IMG/VR virus record: IMGVR_UViG_3300047380_001405
Location: 1 to 58,484 of that record
Reading direction: 5' to 3' (one strand)
Length of the DNA: 58,484 nt
From: a virus
The notes beneath the pieces were generated by a model, which was not told where the DNA came from, searched no databases, and saw only the letters and a program-made list of their open reading frames with translations. Of this stretch, positions 9,498 through 18,731 are shown piece after piece (the first letter of the stretch is position 1; each line of letters begins with the position of its first letter). The translations under genes and the position numbers were made by a program.

Positions 9498-9505
9498 CAA
9501 AAATA
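9498..9505 (-). promoter_or_regulatory. Possible -7 box (TATTTTTG) after terminator
   Basis: The minus strand reads TATTTTTG four bases before the ATG at 9493, immediately after the T-tract of the terminator at 9507-9538. This arrangement could restart transcription as a near-leaderless message. AT-richness makes chance matches common. Confidence 0.3.
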
Positions 9506-9506
9506 C

Positions 9507-9538
9507 AAAAAAAAGAGGAGCCGTTAAGACGACCCCTC
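9507..9538 (-). terminator. Intrinsic terminator after the 254-residue structural gene
   Basis: On the minus strand GAGGGGTCGT and ACGGCTCCTC form a 10-bp stem with two G-U pairs and the loop CTTA, followed at once by eight T. It lies 28 bases past the stop at 9567. A separate 9-bp inverted repeat (AGCTGTAGT / ACTACAGCT) lies next to it at 9543-9574. Confidence 0.85.
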
Positions 9539-9566
9539 CTTGAGCTGTAGTGGTAGGTGGGAAGAA

Positions 9567-10331
9567 CTACAGCTTATTTGTAATCCCTTGTAAAACATCA
9601 AGTCCATCGTCCGTTTTGAAGAAGGAAGCTAAAGCTGAATAAACATTTTCACCGTAAGGAGCTGTTATTATTTTGTCCTTTGTGTTGTTGTTCCAGCATA
9701 CAGTTCTATTGTCGTCTTTGATAAATATAATGCCCATTTCAACTGCACGAACCGCAACATTTCTAAGCTTTACATTTTCATCTTCTGACAATTCTACAAC
9801 CTCTCTTGGATTTCTAGACGCATACAAAAGCATATCTCTCTTGATTTCCTTCGAAGTCATTTCAGAAACATTTCCTTGATCACGAAGACAGATTCTAGCT
9901 ATTGCCTCTAAGTCCTCTATGTCCATTTCTAGGACAAGGTTTTGTGCCTCTAAAGTTTCTTTTAAAGTATCAATGTCTTTTTCTGCTTCTCTACTTGGAT
10001 CAAACTCTATATACTCACCATCTTTGTCTGGGTGGTATAGAGATAAGAATTTTTGCAATATCACCTGTTCTTTTGGCACAACAAGCTTTCCATCTCTAAA
10101 AATAATAGCAGGAAGAGTTACGTCTCCATGTTGCTCGTCTTCAAAAACAGAAGTTTGATTAGAAGCATATCTAAGCGATCTAGATATATTTCCGTCAAAA
10201 TATTGTAAAGGCTTGTTTAAGTGATGTCTTGATCTAAGAATATAGTTTACTGGCGTTTTGCCTTCTGTTAAAACATATACTCTATCTTTTATTTCCCATT
10301 TTGGCTGGGACACCATAGCATCTTTAGTCAT
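9567..10331 (-). CDS. Conserved-looking capsid-module protein, function unknown
   Basis: 254 residues, start ATG at 10331. The first 100 residues are beta-rich and contain RDGKLVVPKEQ and a YHPDKDGEYIEFDP segment. The rest is helical (EAEKDIDTLKETLEAQN...) and ends with a small acidic and hydrophobic domain. It follows the major capsid gene and is enclosed by two intrinsic terminators, so its dosage can be set separately from both neighbours. A head decoration or completion role is possible, but nothing in the sequence proves it. Confidence 0.55.
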   Translation of the reverse strand: MTKDAMVSQPKWEIKDRVYVLTEGKTPVNYILRSRHHLNKPLQYFDGNISRSLRYASNQTSVFEDEQHGDVTLPAIIFRDGKLVVPKEQVILQKFLSLYHPDKDGEYIEFDPSREAEKDIDTLKETLEAQNLVLEMDIEDLEAIARICLRDQGNVSEMTSKEIKRDMLLYASRNPREVVELSEDENVKLRNVAVRAVEMGIIFIKDDNRTVCWNNNTKDKIITAPYGENVYSALASFFKTDDGLDVLQGITNKL

Positions 10332-10353
10332 TTTATTAAGATTTAATTAGATT

Positions 10354-10385
10354 AAAAAAAAAGGGGGACAGGAGTCCTATCCCCC
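10354..10385 (-). terminator. Intrinsic terminator directly after the major capsid gene
   Basis: On the minus strand GGGGGATA pairs with TGTCCCCC (GGGGGA/TCCCCC core) around a 7-base loop, followed by nine T. It starts 9 bases past the capsid stop codon, as expected where a very abundant message must be ended. Confidence 0.85.
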
Positions 10386-10393
10386 AATTAATA

Positions 10394-11731
10394 TTACTTC
10401 ATGATAACGAAGTTGTTTGCACCGTGTACGCAAAGCGCTCTTTCACTTAAGAAATGAACTTGCATTGCATCTAGGTCACTACTCATTCCAGCTGTACCAG
10501 CAGAACCAGTTACCCAAGACTTGTACTTACGATCTTCAGCTTCTGACTTTCTATATTTTACATGTAAGAAAGGTCTAACTGCGTTTTTACCTAAAACTTG
10601 ATCGTAGATAGTAGTAGTACCAGCGGGCACTAATACACCATCAACAGCAGAAGTTAATGCTCCTGTAGTTGGATCGTTTAAGTATTTCCAGTCAGTTTTG
10701 TAGAAGTCATATCCTAAGTTAAATCCTTGAAAACCTAAGCTAATAGCCATGCTCTCGTCGTTATCAAATAAACCATAAGAACTTGTAGAAGCACCGCTGT
10801 TGTTTTGTGCAGCTAGTACTGTATCAATTTCAAATGATTTAGTTCTGTTAACGAAAAGAACGTTTTCTTGAATAGCTCCTTCTTTATCTAGAACTTTGAT
10901 GATTTCTTCAATGTCTGTACGAGCAGCGATAGATCCTGTTGAGATGTTACCTCTGTTGTCTAGTTCATAGAATAAACCTTTTGTTCCTTTGTATCCAGCA
11001 GACTCTGCGCCAGATGAACCAGCAGCAGGACGACCTTCAATTAAAGAAAGCTCCATATAGTCTTCGAAACGTAAACGAGTTTCATGCTCTGATTTTAAAT
11101 ACCAAAGGTATCCAGTAGCACCATTCTCAGTAGTCACTTCAATCCATCCGATCTGAGCTAAGTCAGAACCATTAACCTCGTACTTATCTTTAATGATAAT
11201 TGGGTTGTTAGTTTGGATGTCTTTTGGTGCCTCTAGAGAACCACTCATTCCGTTAGTTCCTTTTTTGAATTCAGAACCAAACGCAAATACTTTTAACCCA
11301 GTAGTTGCGATGGCACTTGCAAGGTTAGCATTTTCATAAGATGCTACAGTAAACGTATTAGTTGTAGTAGCAGTAATGATTGCTTTCTCTTGGTCAGTTC
11401 CATCAGAAACAATAACTGTTTGGTTTACACGGAAAGGGTGTCCGTTTGATGTAATAACATCAGCAGAACGAGTCGCTCCAGACACGGCTAAGTGTAGTCT
11501 TCCTTGCTCTGACCATTGGATTACGTCAGATTGGAAAGGCATCTCAGCTCCTACCATTCTTAAAAAAGAAGATACAGAACGATTTCCATACTTTTCAAAT
11601 TCAGCTTCATAAACATCAGGTAAATATTGAGAAGTAAACTCAATAGATGACCCTAAATAATTGCTCGACAATGTCGATTTACTTGGCGCTGGGGTTAATG
11701 CTCCACCAACACCACTCATAGTTACACTCAT
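10394..11731 (-). CDS. Major capsid protein
   Basis: 445 residues. The N-terminal region is flexible, followed by the helix-rich SSIEFTSQYLPDVYEAEFEKYG segment (about 27-48), an inserted beta domain with repeated VTSNGHPF/ITATTTNTFTV strands (about 90-130), and a C-terminal HK97-like body with a K-Y-R-K-SE-AEDRKYKSW segment. It follows a scaffold-like gene and the portal gene and is followed at once by a strong terminator, the usual position and expression pattern of the capsid gene. Its evenly mixed composition contrasts with the Lys/Asn-rich neighbours. Confidence 0.85.
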   Translation of the reverse strand: MSVTMSGVGGALTPAPSKSTLSSNYLGSSIEFTSQYLPDVYEAEFEKYGNRSVSSFLRMVGAEMPFQSDVIQWSEQGRLHLAVSGATRSADVITSNGHPFRVNQTVIVSDGTDQEKAIITATTTNTFTVASYENANLASAIATTGLKVFAFGSEFKKGTNGMSGSLEAPKDIQTNNPIIIKDKYEVNGSDLAQIGWIEVTTENGATGYLWYLKSEHETRLRFEDYMELSLIEGRPAAGSSGAESAGYKGTKGLFYELDNRGNISTGSIAARTDIEEIIKVLDKEGAIQENVLFVNRTKSFEIDTVLAAQNNSGASTSSYGLFDNDESMAISLGFQGFNLGYDFYKTDWKYLNDPTTGALTSAVDGVLVPAGTTTIYDQVLGKNAVRPFLHVKYRKSEAEDRKYKSWVTGSAGTAGMSSDLDAMQVHFLSERALCVHGANNFVIMK

Positions 11732-11754
11732 GGTAAATAGTTTTTAATGATTAA

Positions 11755-12927
11755 TTATCTTTTTTTAATTTTAAAAGAGAACGTGTCATCATTTTCGAGG
11801 GCTCTAAATTTAATACCACTACTTTCTGTCTGCATATTTTGCCTAACATCCATGTCAATATTTTTTGTTTCCTTGACAATCCCGTTAGTTGCATCAGCCT
11901 TACCTTGTTCGTATGCGAACTTAAATATTGCATCCGCATTTTGCGCAGCATACAAAGCCTTGTGATACTTGTTTATATCTTTAACAGAACCGTTTTCATC
12001 TAGGTGCTGATTAAAAAAGTTGTTTATATCTGATTGAACCTCTTTAACCTTCACTACATCATTCGGCTTGTAGACTTGTTTCTTTTCCCCAGCTGTGAAT
12101 TCAAAACCTTTGAAATCATTAGAAAAAAGATCGTTTGTCTTTTCTGCAAAAATACGTGAGCGTTCCTCTTGAGCCTTTTGACCCTTTTCCGACTGTTCTC
12201 TGTATTCATTATAAAAACTAAAAGCTTCTTTGTATTCATCTGGAAGATTAGCATCTCTTGACTCAAGCGGTGCCTTATACTTTTCCTTCAGTCCTTCAAA
12301 GTGACTTGTAGCCTTATATAATTCCTCTTTATAAGCAATCTTTTTCTTTTTGATATCTTTTTCATCATCAATATCAGCATCATAGCTGTATTCTTCTGTT
12401 ATTAGATAATCAATCTCGTCTATATCTAAATGAGGTTTTGTTTGCTTGTAGTATTCTCGCAAGCGTGTTGTCTCATCTACTTTTGACCAATCCTGTTGCA
12501 GTTTTGCGTAGTCTTCAAAGGAACGTCCAGTTTCCTTTTGATACTTCATAAACTCTGCAATTTCTTCAGGCAAAGATTGCTCTTGTTTTTTTTCAGTATT
12601 TTTAAGAACTTCTATTGACTCAACCTCAAGGTTGTGTCTATCTTTTAGATAACTTAAAATGCTGTTATCATCAAGCTCGTAGGGCTTTTCTACTTTTTGC
12701 TCTACTTCTTGCTTTTCTTCTTGTACGTCTTGGGCTTGCTCTTCGACTTGCTCGCTGACGACTTCTTCTTGCTGTGATACATCATCTTCTTTGTTGTTAT
12801 CTGTTATTTCTTCTTTTACTTCTTGATTGTCAACTTCTTTTGGCTCTTCTTGAACCTCTGGTTGCTCTTTTTGTTTTGGCTCAATAGGATTCCCATCGTC
12901 ATCCAACGCCCTTACTTTCCATTCCAT
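11755..12927 (-). CDS. Capsid scaffolding protein
   Basis: 390 residues, extremely rich in Glu, Gln, Lys and Asp and predicted largely helical. Residues about 10-85 are an acidic low-complexity run (QEE, EQVEEQ, KQEVEQK). The middle is coiled-coil-like and the last 60 residues are a compact basic/hydrophobic segment, the usual capsid-binding end of scaffold proteins. It lies between the portal and the major capsid genes. A TAATTTTG box lies 22 bases upstream of its ATG, so scaffold and capsid may share a promoter. Confidence 0.8.
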   Translation of the reverse strand: MEWKVRALDDDGNPIEPKQKEQPEVQEEPKEVDNQEVKEEITDNNKEDDVSQQEEVVSEQVEEQAQDVQEEKQEVEQKVEKPYELDDNSILSYLKDRHNLEVESIEVLKNTEKKQEQSLPEEIAEFMKYQKETGRSFEDYAKLQQDWSKVDETTRLREYYKQTKPHLDIDEIDYLITEEYSYDADIDDEKDIKKKKIAYKEELYKATSHFEGLKEKYKAPLESRDANLPDEYKEAFSFYNEYREQSEKGQKAQEERSRIFAEKTNDLFSNDFKGFEFTAGEKKQVYKPNDVVKVKEVQSDINNFFNQHLDENGSVKDINKYHKALYAAQNADAIFKFAYEQGKADATNGIVKETKNIDMDVRQNMQTESSGIKFRALENDDTFSFKIKKR

Positions 12928-12949
12928 ATTATTAAATTAAATTGTATTG

Positions 12950-12957
12950 CAAAATTA
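12950..12957 (-). promoter_or_regulatory. Bacteroidetes-type -7 box (TAATTTTG) for scaffold-capsid
   Basis: The minus strand reads TAATTTTG, matching TAnnTTTG, between the portal stop (12963) and the scaffold ATG (12927). The distance to the ATG would give a leader of about 15 bases. The capsid gene downstream has no similar box of its own. Confidence 0.45.
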
Positions 12958-12962
12958 TAAAA

Positions 12963-15386
12963 TTAATCAACACCCACGATCCCACTCATACCTGAGCCTA
13001 ATGAATCTTGACCATCAAAGTCTATAGGATCTAAGTCTTGTTTTCTTTGCTGTATTAGCTTTGACTGTTGAGATGCTTGCTTAGCTGTTCTCTTGTCTTT
13101 CCTGTCTTCTTTGTATCTGTCTTTTTCCTGCTGCATTTGTAGCTCGGAAGACTTTATTTGACTTTCTATGCCCTTTTGCATTTTAATAAGCTCTGACTTA
13201 AGAAGAAACTCTTGCTGCATTCTCTTCATTTCTAACTCAGACTCTAGCTGCTTTATTTTAGCTTCTGCTTCCATTTTAGCTAAAGCGGTCTGTTGTTTTC
13301 CTTGTTCAGCTGTGAGTGAAGCTTGCTGATTGGCTTCTGCTTGAAGCGCAATGTTTTCTTGCTGACGTTTGTTGTCAAGCTTTTCTTTTCGTCTTTTTCT
13401 AACCTTCAATAACTGAGATGCTATTTTTACGTTCTTTACGCTTCTTATATCAATAGCATCATCAATGTCTATTTTACCAGCAGACAAGGAGGTTTGTATG
13501 TTTTGCTCTAACATTTGTCTTTCTTCCTCATCAGGATGAAGCTCTATGTATATTCCAAAATCATGTAAATGAAGCTCCTTTATTTCATTTAGTATATCGA
13601 CGCTGTGTCTTCCAATACTTTTTACGAAATCTTCTTTCATGGTAGAATATTCAAGTATATCTGAAATTCTGTATCCCACGCACTCAGCAATTCGTTGTGT
13701 TGTAAAAATACCTGACTTTAATATATGTCTTGTCGCAGTGTTTGAATTTAAGGCTGCTAATTTTTGAACGCCAACTAGTGCGTTTGGATCAGGCGTTGAG
13801 CCATCTCTTGCTTCGTTAAGTCCAGTTACGCCCCTTAATAGGTTTAGGTTGTAATTGTACATGTTTATTAAAGAAGATATTTTTGAGTTTGCTCCCGAAG
13901 AAGTTAGCTCTTGAATAGGGACTTTTCCATTATTAAACTCCCCTTCTTCTGTGTAGCTTCTTCCAATTACTGATCCTGTTTGAAAATAAAGGTTCAGAGC
14001 CTCTTGGGGAGAATAGGTATTTCCATTACCTAAATTCACAGATGATAGACCATCGATGTCAATAAAAACCCCATCTGGTATCATCTTAGATGCAACTTGT
14101 TGCAGTTTTAAATGCAATAGCTGTATCTGATCAGCGAATGGAATCATTCTTTTGACAAGAGAATCAATCTGACCCCTGTACATTTTTGGTGCACTGACAA
14201 TAAACGGGGCGTACACCTTCTCTATCGAGCTCTTTGGTCTCACCATGTTTTTCATCACCTCCCACTTCAATATCTTGTTTGTTCCTAATACAAGTACACC
14301 TTCGTACCATACGTCAATTCTTTTAGATAATTTTTCAAAACGTGCTTGTTCTGTTTTTGGTGGGTTGAATTGATCGTCCTTTTTAAGTACTTTTTCGCCT
14401 CCATAGGCGTTTTTCTTTTTCTTGTATACGATATTCTTGTCAGTCTTATAACAGAAATACAACAATGTTGCTGTATTGTAGTCAAATGTGTCAGTCTTAT
14501 AACCTCCACGCATGCCTTGATAGGCATCGAACTTAGAAGATGATTTAGCTATTTCATCTATCTCAGATTGCGTTAAATTAGGATTTATTTTTTTTATTTC
14601 AGTTATGTTTACATTTTTCACTTCTCCAAAGTAATAACAGTCCTCGAAATAAGGATCTTCAGTAGGGCTGTATACTAGGTCAGAAGGATCAACGTATTCA
14701 ACACGAATGCCTTCATGAGTATTAAAGGAATGTTTTACAGCAGATATACCTAGCACCGTTGCATCCTCATCAATTCTTTTTTTAGTCAATTCGTAGTTGT
14801 TATATTTTAAGGTTGTCTCAATTGCTTTTTCTTCGGCAATCTCTATGTCATCCTTGTAATCTATCTGCATATGAAGCTCAAGCTCGTCGTCTGTTTCTGG
14901 TAGCGTGTCTGGATTAGAGCTAAACATGCTTTTTCCTAGCATAGCTCCAATTTCCTCAAAATCCTCTTTGTTTCGCATTTCTGTTTGAATGCGATTTTTG
15001 TACATTGCTTTCTTGTTAGAGGATACAGGGTCAACCGAATCAGCCTTTACATCAAACAAACGATTTGAAATCCCATTAACAACAATATCTACAAACTTTG
15101 GTATTATTGGAACTGGAGTCCAATCTAAATTTAGATAAGATATATCTCCATTAACAGCTAGTTCGTTTTTATATTTTCTAACTGACTGCTCCCCCATTGC
15201 GTAAGTTCGCAGTTTATGGTAAGTGTCTCTGTTGTTATAAAACCTTGATTGTCCACCTTCTTTTCTGAACCATTCAGATTCGATGGCTCTTCCAACCATT
15301 AGCCCATATTCTTCTGACGCTTTCTCGGCATCGGACGCTAATTGGTTTGGAAATCCTATAATGTAATTCGTAGAAGAATTCTGCAT
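12963..15386 (-). CDS. Portal protein
   Basis: 807 residues, long for a portal because of a C-terminal Gln/Lys-rich coiled coil (about 665-780). The N-terminal half has portal-type features: a Tyr/Arg-rich wing start, an LDWTPVPIIPKFVDIVVNGI helix near residue 92, a KRIDEDA...GISAVKHSF core and the VEYVDPSDLVYSP strand. A crown-like helical region (SLINMYNYNLNLLRGVTGLNEARDGS) leads to the barrel. It lies between the terminase large subunit (5-base gap) and the scaffold gene, the canonical order. Confidence 0.85.
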   Translation of the reverse strand: MQNSSTNYIIGFPNQLASDAEKASEEYGLMVGRAIESEWFRKEGGQSRFYNNRDTYHKLRTYAMGEQSVRKYKNELAVNGDISYLNLDWTPVPIIPKFVDIVVNGISNRLFDVKADSVDPVSSNKKAMYKNRIQTEMRNKEDFEEIGAMLGKSMFSSNPDTLPETDDELELHMQIDYKDDIEIAEEKAIETTLKYNNYELTKKRIDEDATVLGISAVKHSFNTHEGIRVEYVDPSDLVYSPTEDPYFEDCYYFGEVKNVNITEIKKINPNLTQSEIDEIAKSSSKFDAYQGMRGGYKTDTFDYNTATLLYFCYKTDKNIVYKKKKNAYGGEKVLKKDDQFNPPKTEQARFEKLSKRIDVWYEGVLVLGTNKILKWEVMKNMVRPKSSIEKVYAPFIVSAPKMYRGQIDSLVKRMIPFADQIQLLHLKLQQVASKMIPDGVFIDIDGLSSVNLGNGNTYSPQEALNLYFQTGSVIGRSYTEEGEFNNGKVPIQELTSSGANSKISSLINMYNYNLNLLRGVTGLNEARDGSTPDPNALVGVQKLAALNSNTATRHILKSGIFTTQRIAECVGYRISDILEYSTMKEDFVKSIGRHSVDILNEIKELHLHDFGIYIELHPDEEERQMLEQNIQTSLSAGKIDIDDAIDIRSVKNVKIASQLLKVRKRRKEKLDNKRQQENIALQAEANQQASLTAEQGKQQTALAKMEAEAKIKQLESELEMKRMQQEFLLKSELIKMQKGIESQIKSSELQMQQEKDRYKEDRKDKRTAKQASQQSKLIQQRKQDLDPIDFDGQDSLGSGMSGIVGVD

Positions 15387-15390
15387 GCGT

Positions 15391-17670
15391 TTACTTTATA
15401 ATAGTGCTAACTGATCCGCTATTATTATATCTTGCAAAGTTAACATTTATTTCCGTATTATTTTTCTGAGGCTTAACTACATACTTTTGAGTTGCCATGA
15501 TCGCTAAACCAGAGCTAACCGTTGCATCAAACTTCGTTCTTTTATTTATATCATAGTTTGCCCAATCTAGTAAAGTTCTTGAAAAATACATGTTTCCAGT
15601 GCCTTCATCGTTGAAGCCAACTCGCTCCTCTATATAGGTTTCAATTGCTTCAGCGTGTATAGATATAACCGAAGGCGAAGAGGGTATTCCTCCAAGTTCT
15701 TTTTCTGCCTTTGATAGATCATTTTTATTCTTATCTGGTCTGTTTATACTCCACTTTCTATACCCTCTGTTTTTTATATGATAAAGAAGTCTTGGTTTGT
15801 TGTTCTCTGCTAATATTGGCATGCCGTAAAAAACCATAGCCATCAATACGTCTTCGTAAAATAACTCAGCAGTTTGAGGTCTATATATATATTCTAAAAA
15901 GAAAGTATTTGAAGGTCCATCTAGGTTTGGTCTACAGTATCCATGAAGAGCTCCATTAGAACCTCCACCTCCAACAGTTCCAGATATATCATATGAGTCA
16001 CAACCAAAAGCCCCTATATGCTCATTACCAGGATATTTAAATCCATTTTTATTTATAACCCTGTTTCTTAACTCAAAAGGAGGTATCCAAGAAACATAAA
16101 ACCTTCCGTTTTTTTCTGGTGTCCACACAACCTCTGAATCTTTTATCCCGTTTTTCCAATGAAAACCTCCTCTTTGAACAACTCTTTGCCTTTGAAGCCC
16201 GTCATTAAAATCTATTTGCTCATATATTTTTGTTAGATTAAATAGACTATTTTTTGCCTCATCCCTAAAAGCGTGACCTTCTGTTCTAGGAAACTGCCTA
16301 TAAAACTCATTAAGAGCATCAGAATCACTTCTTAGGCTCTCTACTTCATTTTCCCAGTAGTCTATTACCCCTCCATCTATTGTGTCTCCATAAGCGTCTA
16401 AAATAGGCTTATTTGGCTTTCTAAAAACTGGGTGACCGTGATGATTTAAAAAACCCTCGAAGTTCCATTCCATTGGTATAAATAAACTATACATGCCACT
16501 TTTAGTTTGACCATTAGCATTTCTCTGAGTCACATCAGAGTCCATATATAATCTCTTAAAATTACTTCCACCTTTGTCAAGTGAATTAGAGGTGGATCCC
16601 ATCATACACTTACCGATCACTCTTCTCCCTAGTCTGAGACAAGTTTTAGTGACACGCCAACTGTTGAGGATGTTATCTGGACGTTCCCATTTTCCAGACT
16701 CATCATGAACAAGCAGTCGGAGTTTCTCACCGTCATAGGAATTGTCGCCTGTATTTTTCCAATCAATTGTTGTGTCAAGACCTGCGAGTTCTTCTTGTTG
16801 TTCTGTTTCTTGAATCGATTTTCTAGTAAGCTTTGATGCTGGGACCCTGTAGGCGAGCTCTGTCTTGGGTTTGTCCATTCCGTCTTGTATTGGTTTAAAG
16901 AAGAAGGGATAGTTGACGGATATCGGTACGACCTTGTCTGTAAACATTTTTTTAGCATCAGCTCCTGATTTGGACAGTATCCCAAACCGTGCGTCTGAAG
17001 TAATTGTCGCTTGAGCAACGGATTCTGCTGAAGACATAAAGGAGAAACCAGACCTTCTGTTTTTAAGATAGCACATTCCGTAACACCTAGTGTCGGCTTT
17101 ACACGCTTCCCAGAAAATATAGAATACTCTATTAGACTCTCTGAACTCAGGGAGCCCAACATCAATCTTGGTCCACTGCAAGTACATGTAATGAGAGCCA
17201 GTAATATAAGTAGGATTGCCGTTGTTTTTAAACCAAAAACCATTTTCTCTTCTTTCAAACTCATCTTCAATGTAATCAACCCAACTCTCTTTGAATGCAG
17301 ACGGGTAGTCGTTCCACTGGAATATGGTCTTAATTTTTTTAAGTTCTTTTGGGATTTCGAAAGGTTCCCAGTATTGTTCTGCATCCGTCTTGTCTCTAGA
17401 GAAAATGTTTTTCGGCTGCAAAGGTAGTGCTATTTTTAAATTTTGTATCTCAACAACATCACCTATTTGCCCAGACTTAGATATGACAATAACATCATGT
17501 TCGCTGTTGTATCCATAGTCCCAAGCTTTCTTTTTGTTTAGTTTGTCTCTAGTTTTACTATCAATATGAGAGACAACCTTGCATAGCTCAAGACTTTCGT
17601 CCCCTAGACTCTGCGAAGCTTTGGAATCCTTTATCTTTTCCTTTGCCGTCTTTAGTCTGATCTTCGCCAT
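15391..17670 (-). CDS. terL: Terminase large subunit
   Basis: 759 residues. The ATPase part has NRRSGFSFMSSAE near 205-215 in the place of the P-loop (the usual GK[ST] is absent) and a Walker-B-like LLVHDE near 319-323. The nuclease part starts with GAFGCDSYD near 552-560, where the Asp residues fit the first metal-binding strand of the RNase-H-like fold, and continues with WSINRPDKNKND and FDATVSSGLA segments. It precedes the portal gene, and its start overlaps the putative small subunit by 83 bases. The degenerate P-loop is also seen in marine phage terminases as far as I recall. Confidence 0.85.
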   Translation of the reverse strand: MAKIRLKTAKEKIKDSKASQSLGDESLELCKVVSHIDSKTRDKLNKKKAWDYGYNSEHDVIVISKSGQIGDVVEIQNLKIALPLQPKNIFSRDKTDAEQYWEPFEIPKELKKIKTIFQWNDYPSAFKESWVDYIEDEFERRENGFWFKNNGNPTYITGSHYMYLQWTKIDVGLPEFRESNRVFYIFWEACKADTRCYGMCYLKNRRSGFSFMSSAESVAQATITSDARFGILSKSGADAKKMFTDKVVPISVNYPFFFKPIQDGMDKPKTELAYRVPASKLTRKSIQETEQQEELAGLDTTIDWKNTGDNSYDGEKLRLLVHDESGKWERPDNILNSWRVTKTCLRLGRRVIGKCMMGSTSNSLDKGGSNFKRLYMDSDVTQRNANGQTKSGMYSLFIPMEWNFEGFLNHHGHPVFRKPNKPILDAYGDTIDGGVIDYWENEVESLRSDSDALNEFYRQFPRTEGHAFRDEAKNSLFNLTKIYEQIDFNDGLQRQRVVQRGGFHWKNGIKDSEVVWTPEKNGRFYVSWIPPFELRNRVINKNGFKYPGNEHIGAFGCDSYDISGTVGGGGSNGALHGYCRPNLDGPSNTFFLEYIYRPQTAELFYEDVLMAMVFYGMPILAENNKPRLLYHIKNRGYRKWSINRPDKNKNDLSKAEKELGGIPSSPSVISIHAEAIETYIEERVGFNDEGTGNMYFSRTLLDWANYDINKRTKFDATVSSGLAIMATQKYVVKPQKNNTEINVNFARYNNSGSVSTIIK

Positions 17671-17887
17671 TTAATTTTTCTCTTTCATTTTCAATACGCT
17701 GTAATATTTCAAAGGCATCAAATATAGCAAGCTTCTTCGTTGCTGCTGCGTTTTTTAATCTATCGGCAGCTAAATCATCATCTGGTTTACCTGTAATTAT
17801 TTCTTCTTGAGCAACCTTTATTAATTCTTCAACAGCCCTTTCTCCAGCTAATATTACCCTTAATATTGTTTCTTGAGTGTCACTCAT
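17588..17887 (-). CDS. Putative terminase small subunit
   Basis: 99 residues, mostly helical: an N-terminal helix (ETILRVILAGERAVEELIKVAQ), an acidic turn with GKPDDDLAADRLKNAAATKKLAIFDAF as the second helical pair, and a basic disordered tail. Its 3' end overlaps the terminase large subunit start by 83 bases in another frame, a coupling typical of terS-terL. No clear HTH can be named, so the call relies on size, helical content and position. Confidence 0.5.
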   Translation of the reverse strand: MSDTQETILRVILAGERAVEELIKVAQEEIITGKPDDDLAADRLKNAAATKKLAIFDAFEILQRIENEREKLNGEDQTKDGKGKDKGFQSFAESRGRKS

Positions 17888-17950
17888 TTAAATAAGTATA
17901 AGTAAAGTAGTAGCCCTCCCAAGTTCCTGTTGTAACCCAATATTCTTCTT

Positions 17951-18184
17951 TCATTCTTTCTTAGCTTCTAAAAGTCCTCTTTCGTATTCAGACTTTTTTT
18001 CCAACTCCAATATACGACTTTCCATATTGCTAATGACTAAAATCTTTTCATCTAATCTTTCATGAACTAGATGAATTTCATCTTTCAAAGCAGTAAACTC
18101 AGCGAATATACCTCCTGCGGCAAATACAGCAACCACAAAAGAAACAACTATTGATAAATTATTTTTTATAAAAGCGTCAGGCAT
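17951..18184 (-). CDS. Small membrane protein with coiled-coil tail
   Basis: 77 residues. One transmembrane helix (about 9-28, IVVSFVVAVFAAGGIFAEF) is followed by a charged heptad-type helix to the end. Several proteins in this arm share this layout (26285-26644, 29587-29868, 30095-30391). Such proteins can be holin- or spanin-like or membrane anchors; no family is recognised. It lies just upstream of the terminase pair. Confidence 0.55.
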   Translation of the reverse strand: MPDAFIKNNLSIVVSFVVAVFAAGGIFAEFTALKDEIHLVHERLDEKILVISNMESRILELEKKSEYERGLLEAKKE

Positions 18185-18185
18185 A

Positions 18186-18731
18186 TTAACATAATTTAAT
18201 ACAAATATCCGAATTTTTCATTCTATATATTTTTTCGTCATCTATAACAAACTCATATTCAGAATTTCTAGTAAAACCAATTTTTGTTCCTTCAGTATAT
18301 ACTGAGCTATGTTTTATAAGTCCCACGTGCTCTTCCTTTTTTTTGTCAGATCTATATATCTCACCATCTTGAATATAGTCAAGAGGAGATACAAAGCAAT
18401 ATTCTTTAGTCGTTTTCCATCCATCTCCGTTATCGTACATATATATTTTATCAGGATGAACTAAATATTGACCATCCCTAAAGTATTCGTTACTTTTTCT
18501 TTTTTTGCCCTTCATATCAAGATAGGTTCTAAAAACATTATGATGAACAACTACTATACTACCAACTGGTATCTCTCCACCAATCGGAATCGCATTTACA
18601 ATACCCATTCGGTTTACAAAACTCGCATCCTCTATTGATGTGTTTATCGTGAACTCCTGGTTGGCTATTTTTTTTGTGTTTTTGTACTCTCTTCCTAAAG
18701 GAGTCACCAAGTAATCCCATCTTGGATTCAT
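18186..18731 (-). CDS. Putative divergent GroES-fold (co-chaperonin-like) protein
   Basis: 181 residues. The middle carries IPVGSIVVVHHNVFR, a strand pattern like the GroES segment 'G D x V', and the C-terminus has KIGFTRNSEYEFVIDDEKIYRMKNSDI, which lines up with the GroES ending of a G-x-x-V/I-x-F strand, a short turn, an I-D-x-E strand and an M-x-x-x-D-I end. Similar proteins occur in other marine phages. The genome also encodes a clear GroES (33100-33357), so this would be a second, highly divergent member. It overlaps the upstream gene by 4 bases. Confidence 0.4.
   Translation of the reverse strand: MNPRWDYLVTPLGREYKNTKKIANQEFTINTSIEDASFVNRMGIVNAIPIGGEIPVGSIVVVHHNVFRTYLDMKGKKRKSNEYFRDGQYLVHPDKIYMYDNGDGWKTTKEYCFVSPLDYIQDGEIYRSDKKKEEHVGLIKHSSVYTEGTKIGFTRNSEYEFVIDDEKIYRMKNSDICIKLC

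Noticed and set aside
9543-9574. Inverted repeat AGCTGTAGT/ACTACAGCT as a second terminator
   Set aside because: It overlaps the stop codon and is not followed by a T-tract; the adjacent hairpin at 9507-9538 fulfils this role.
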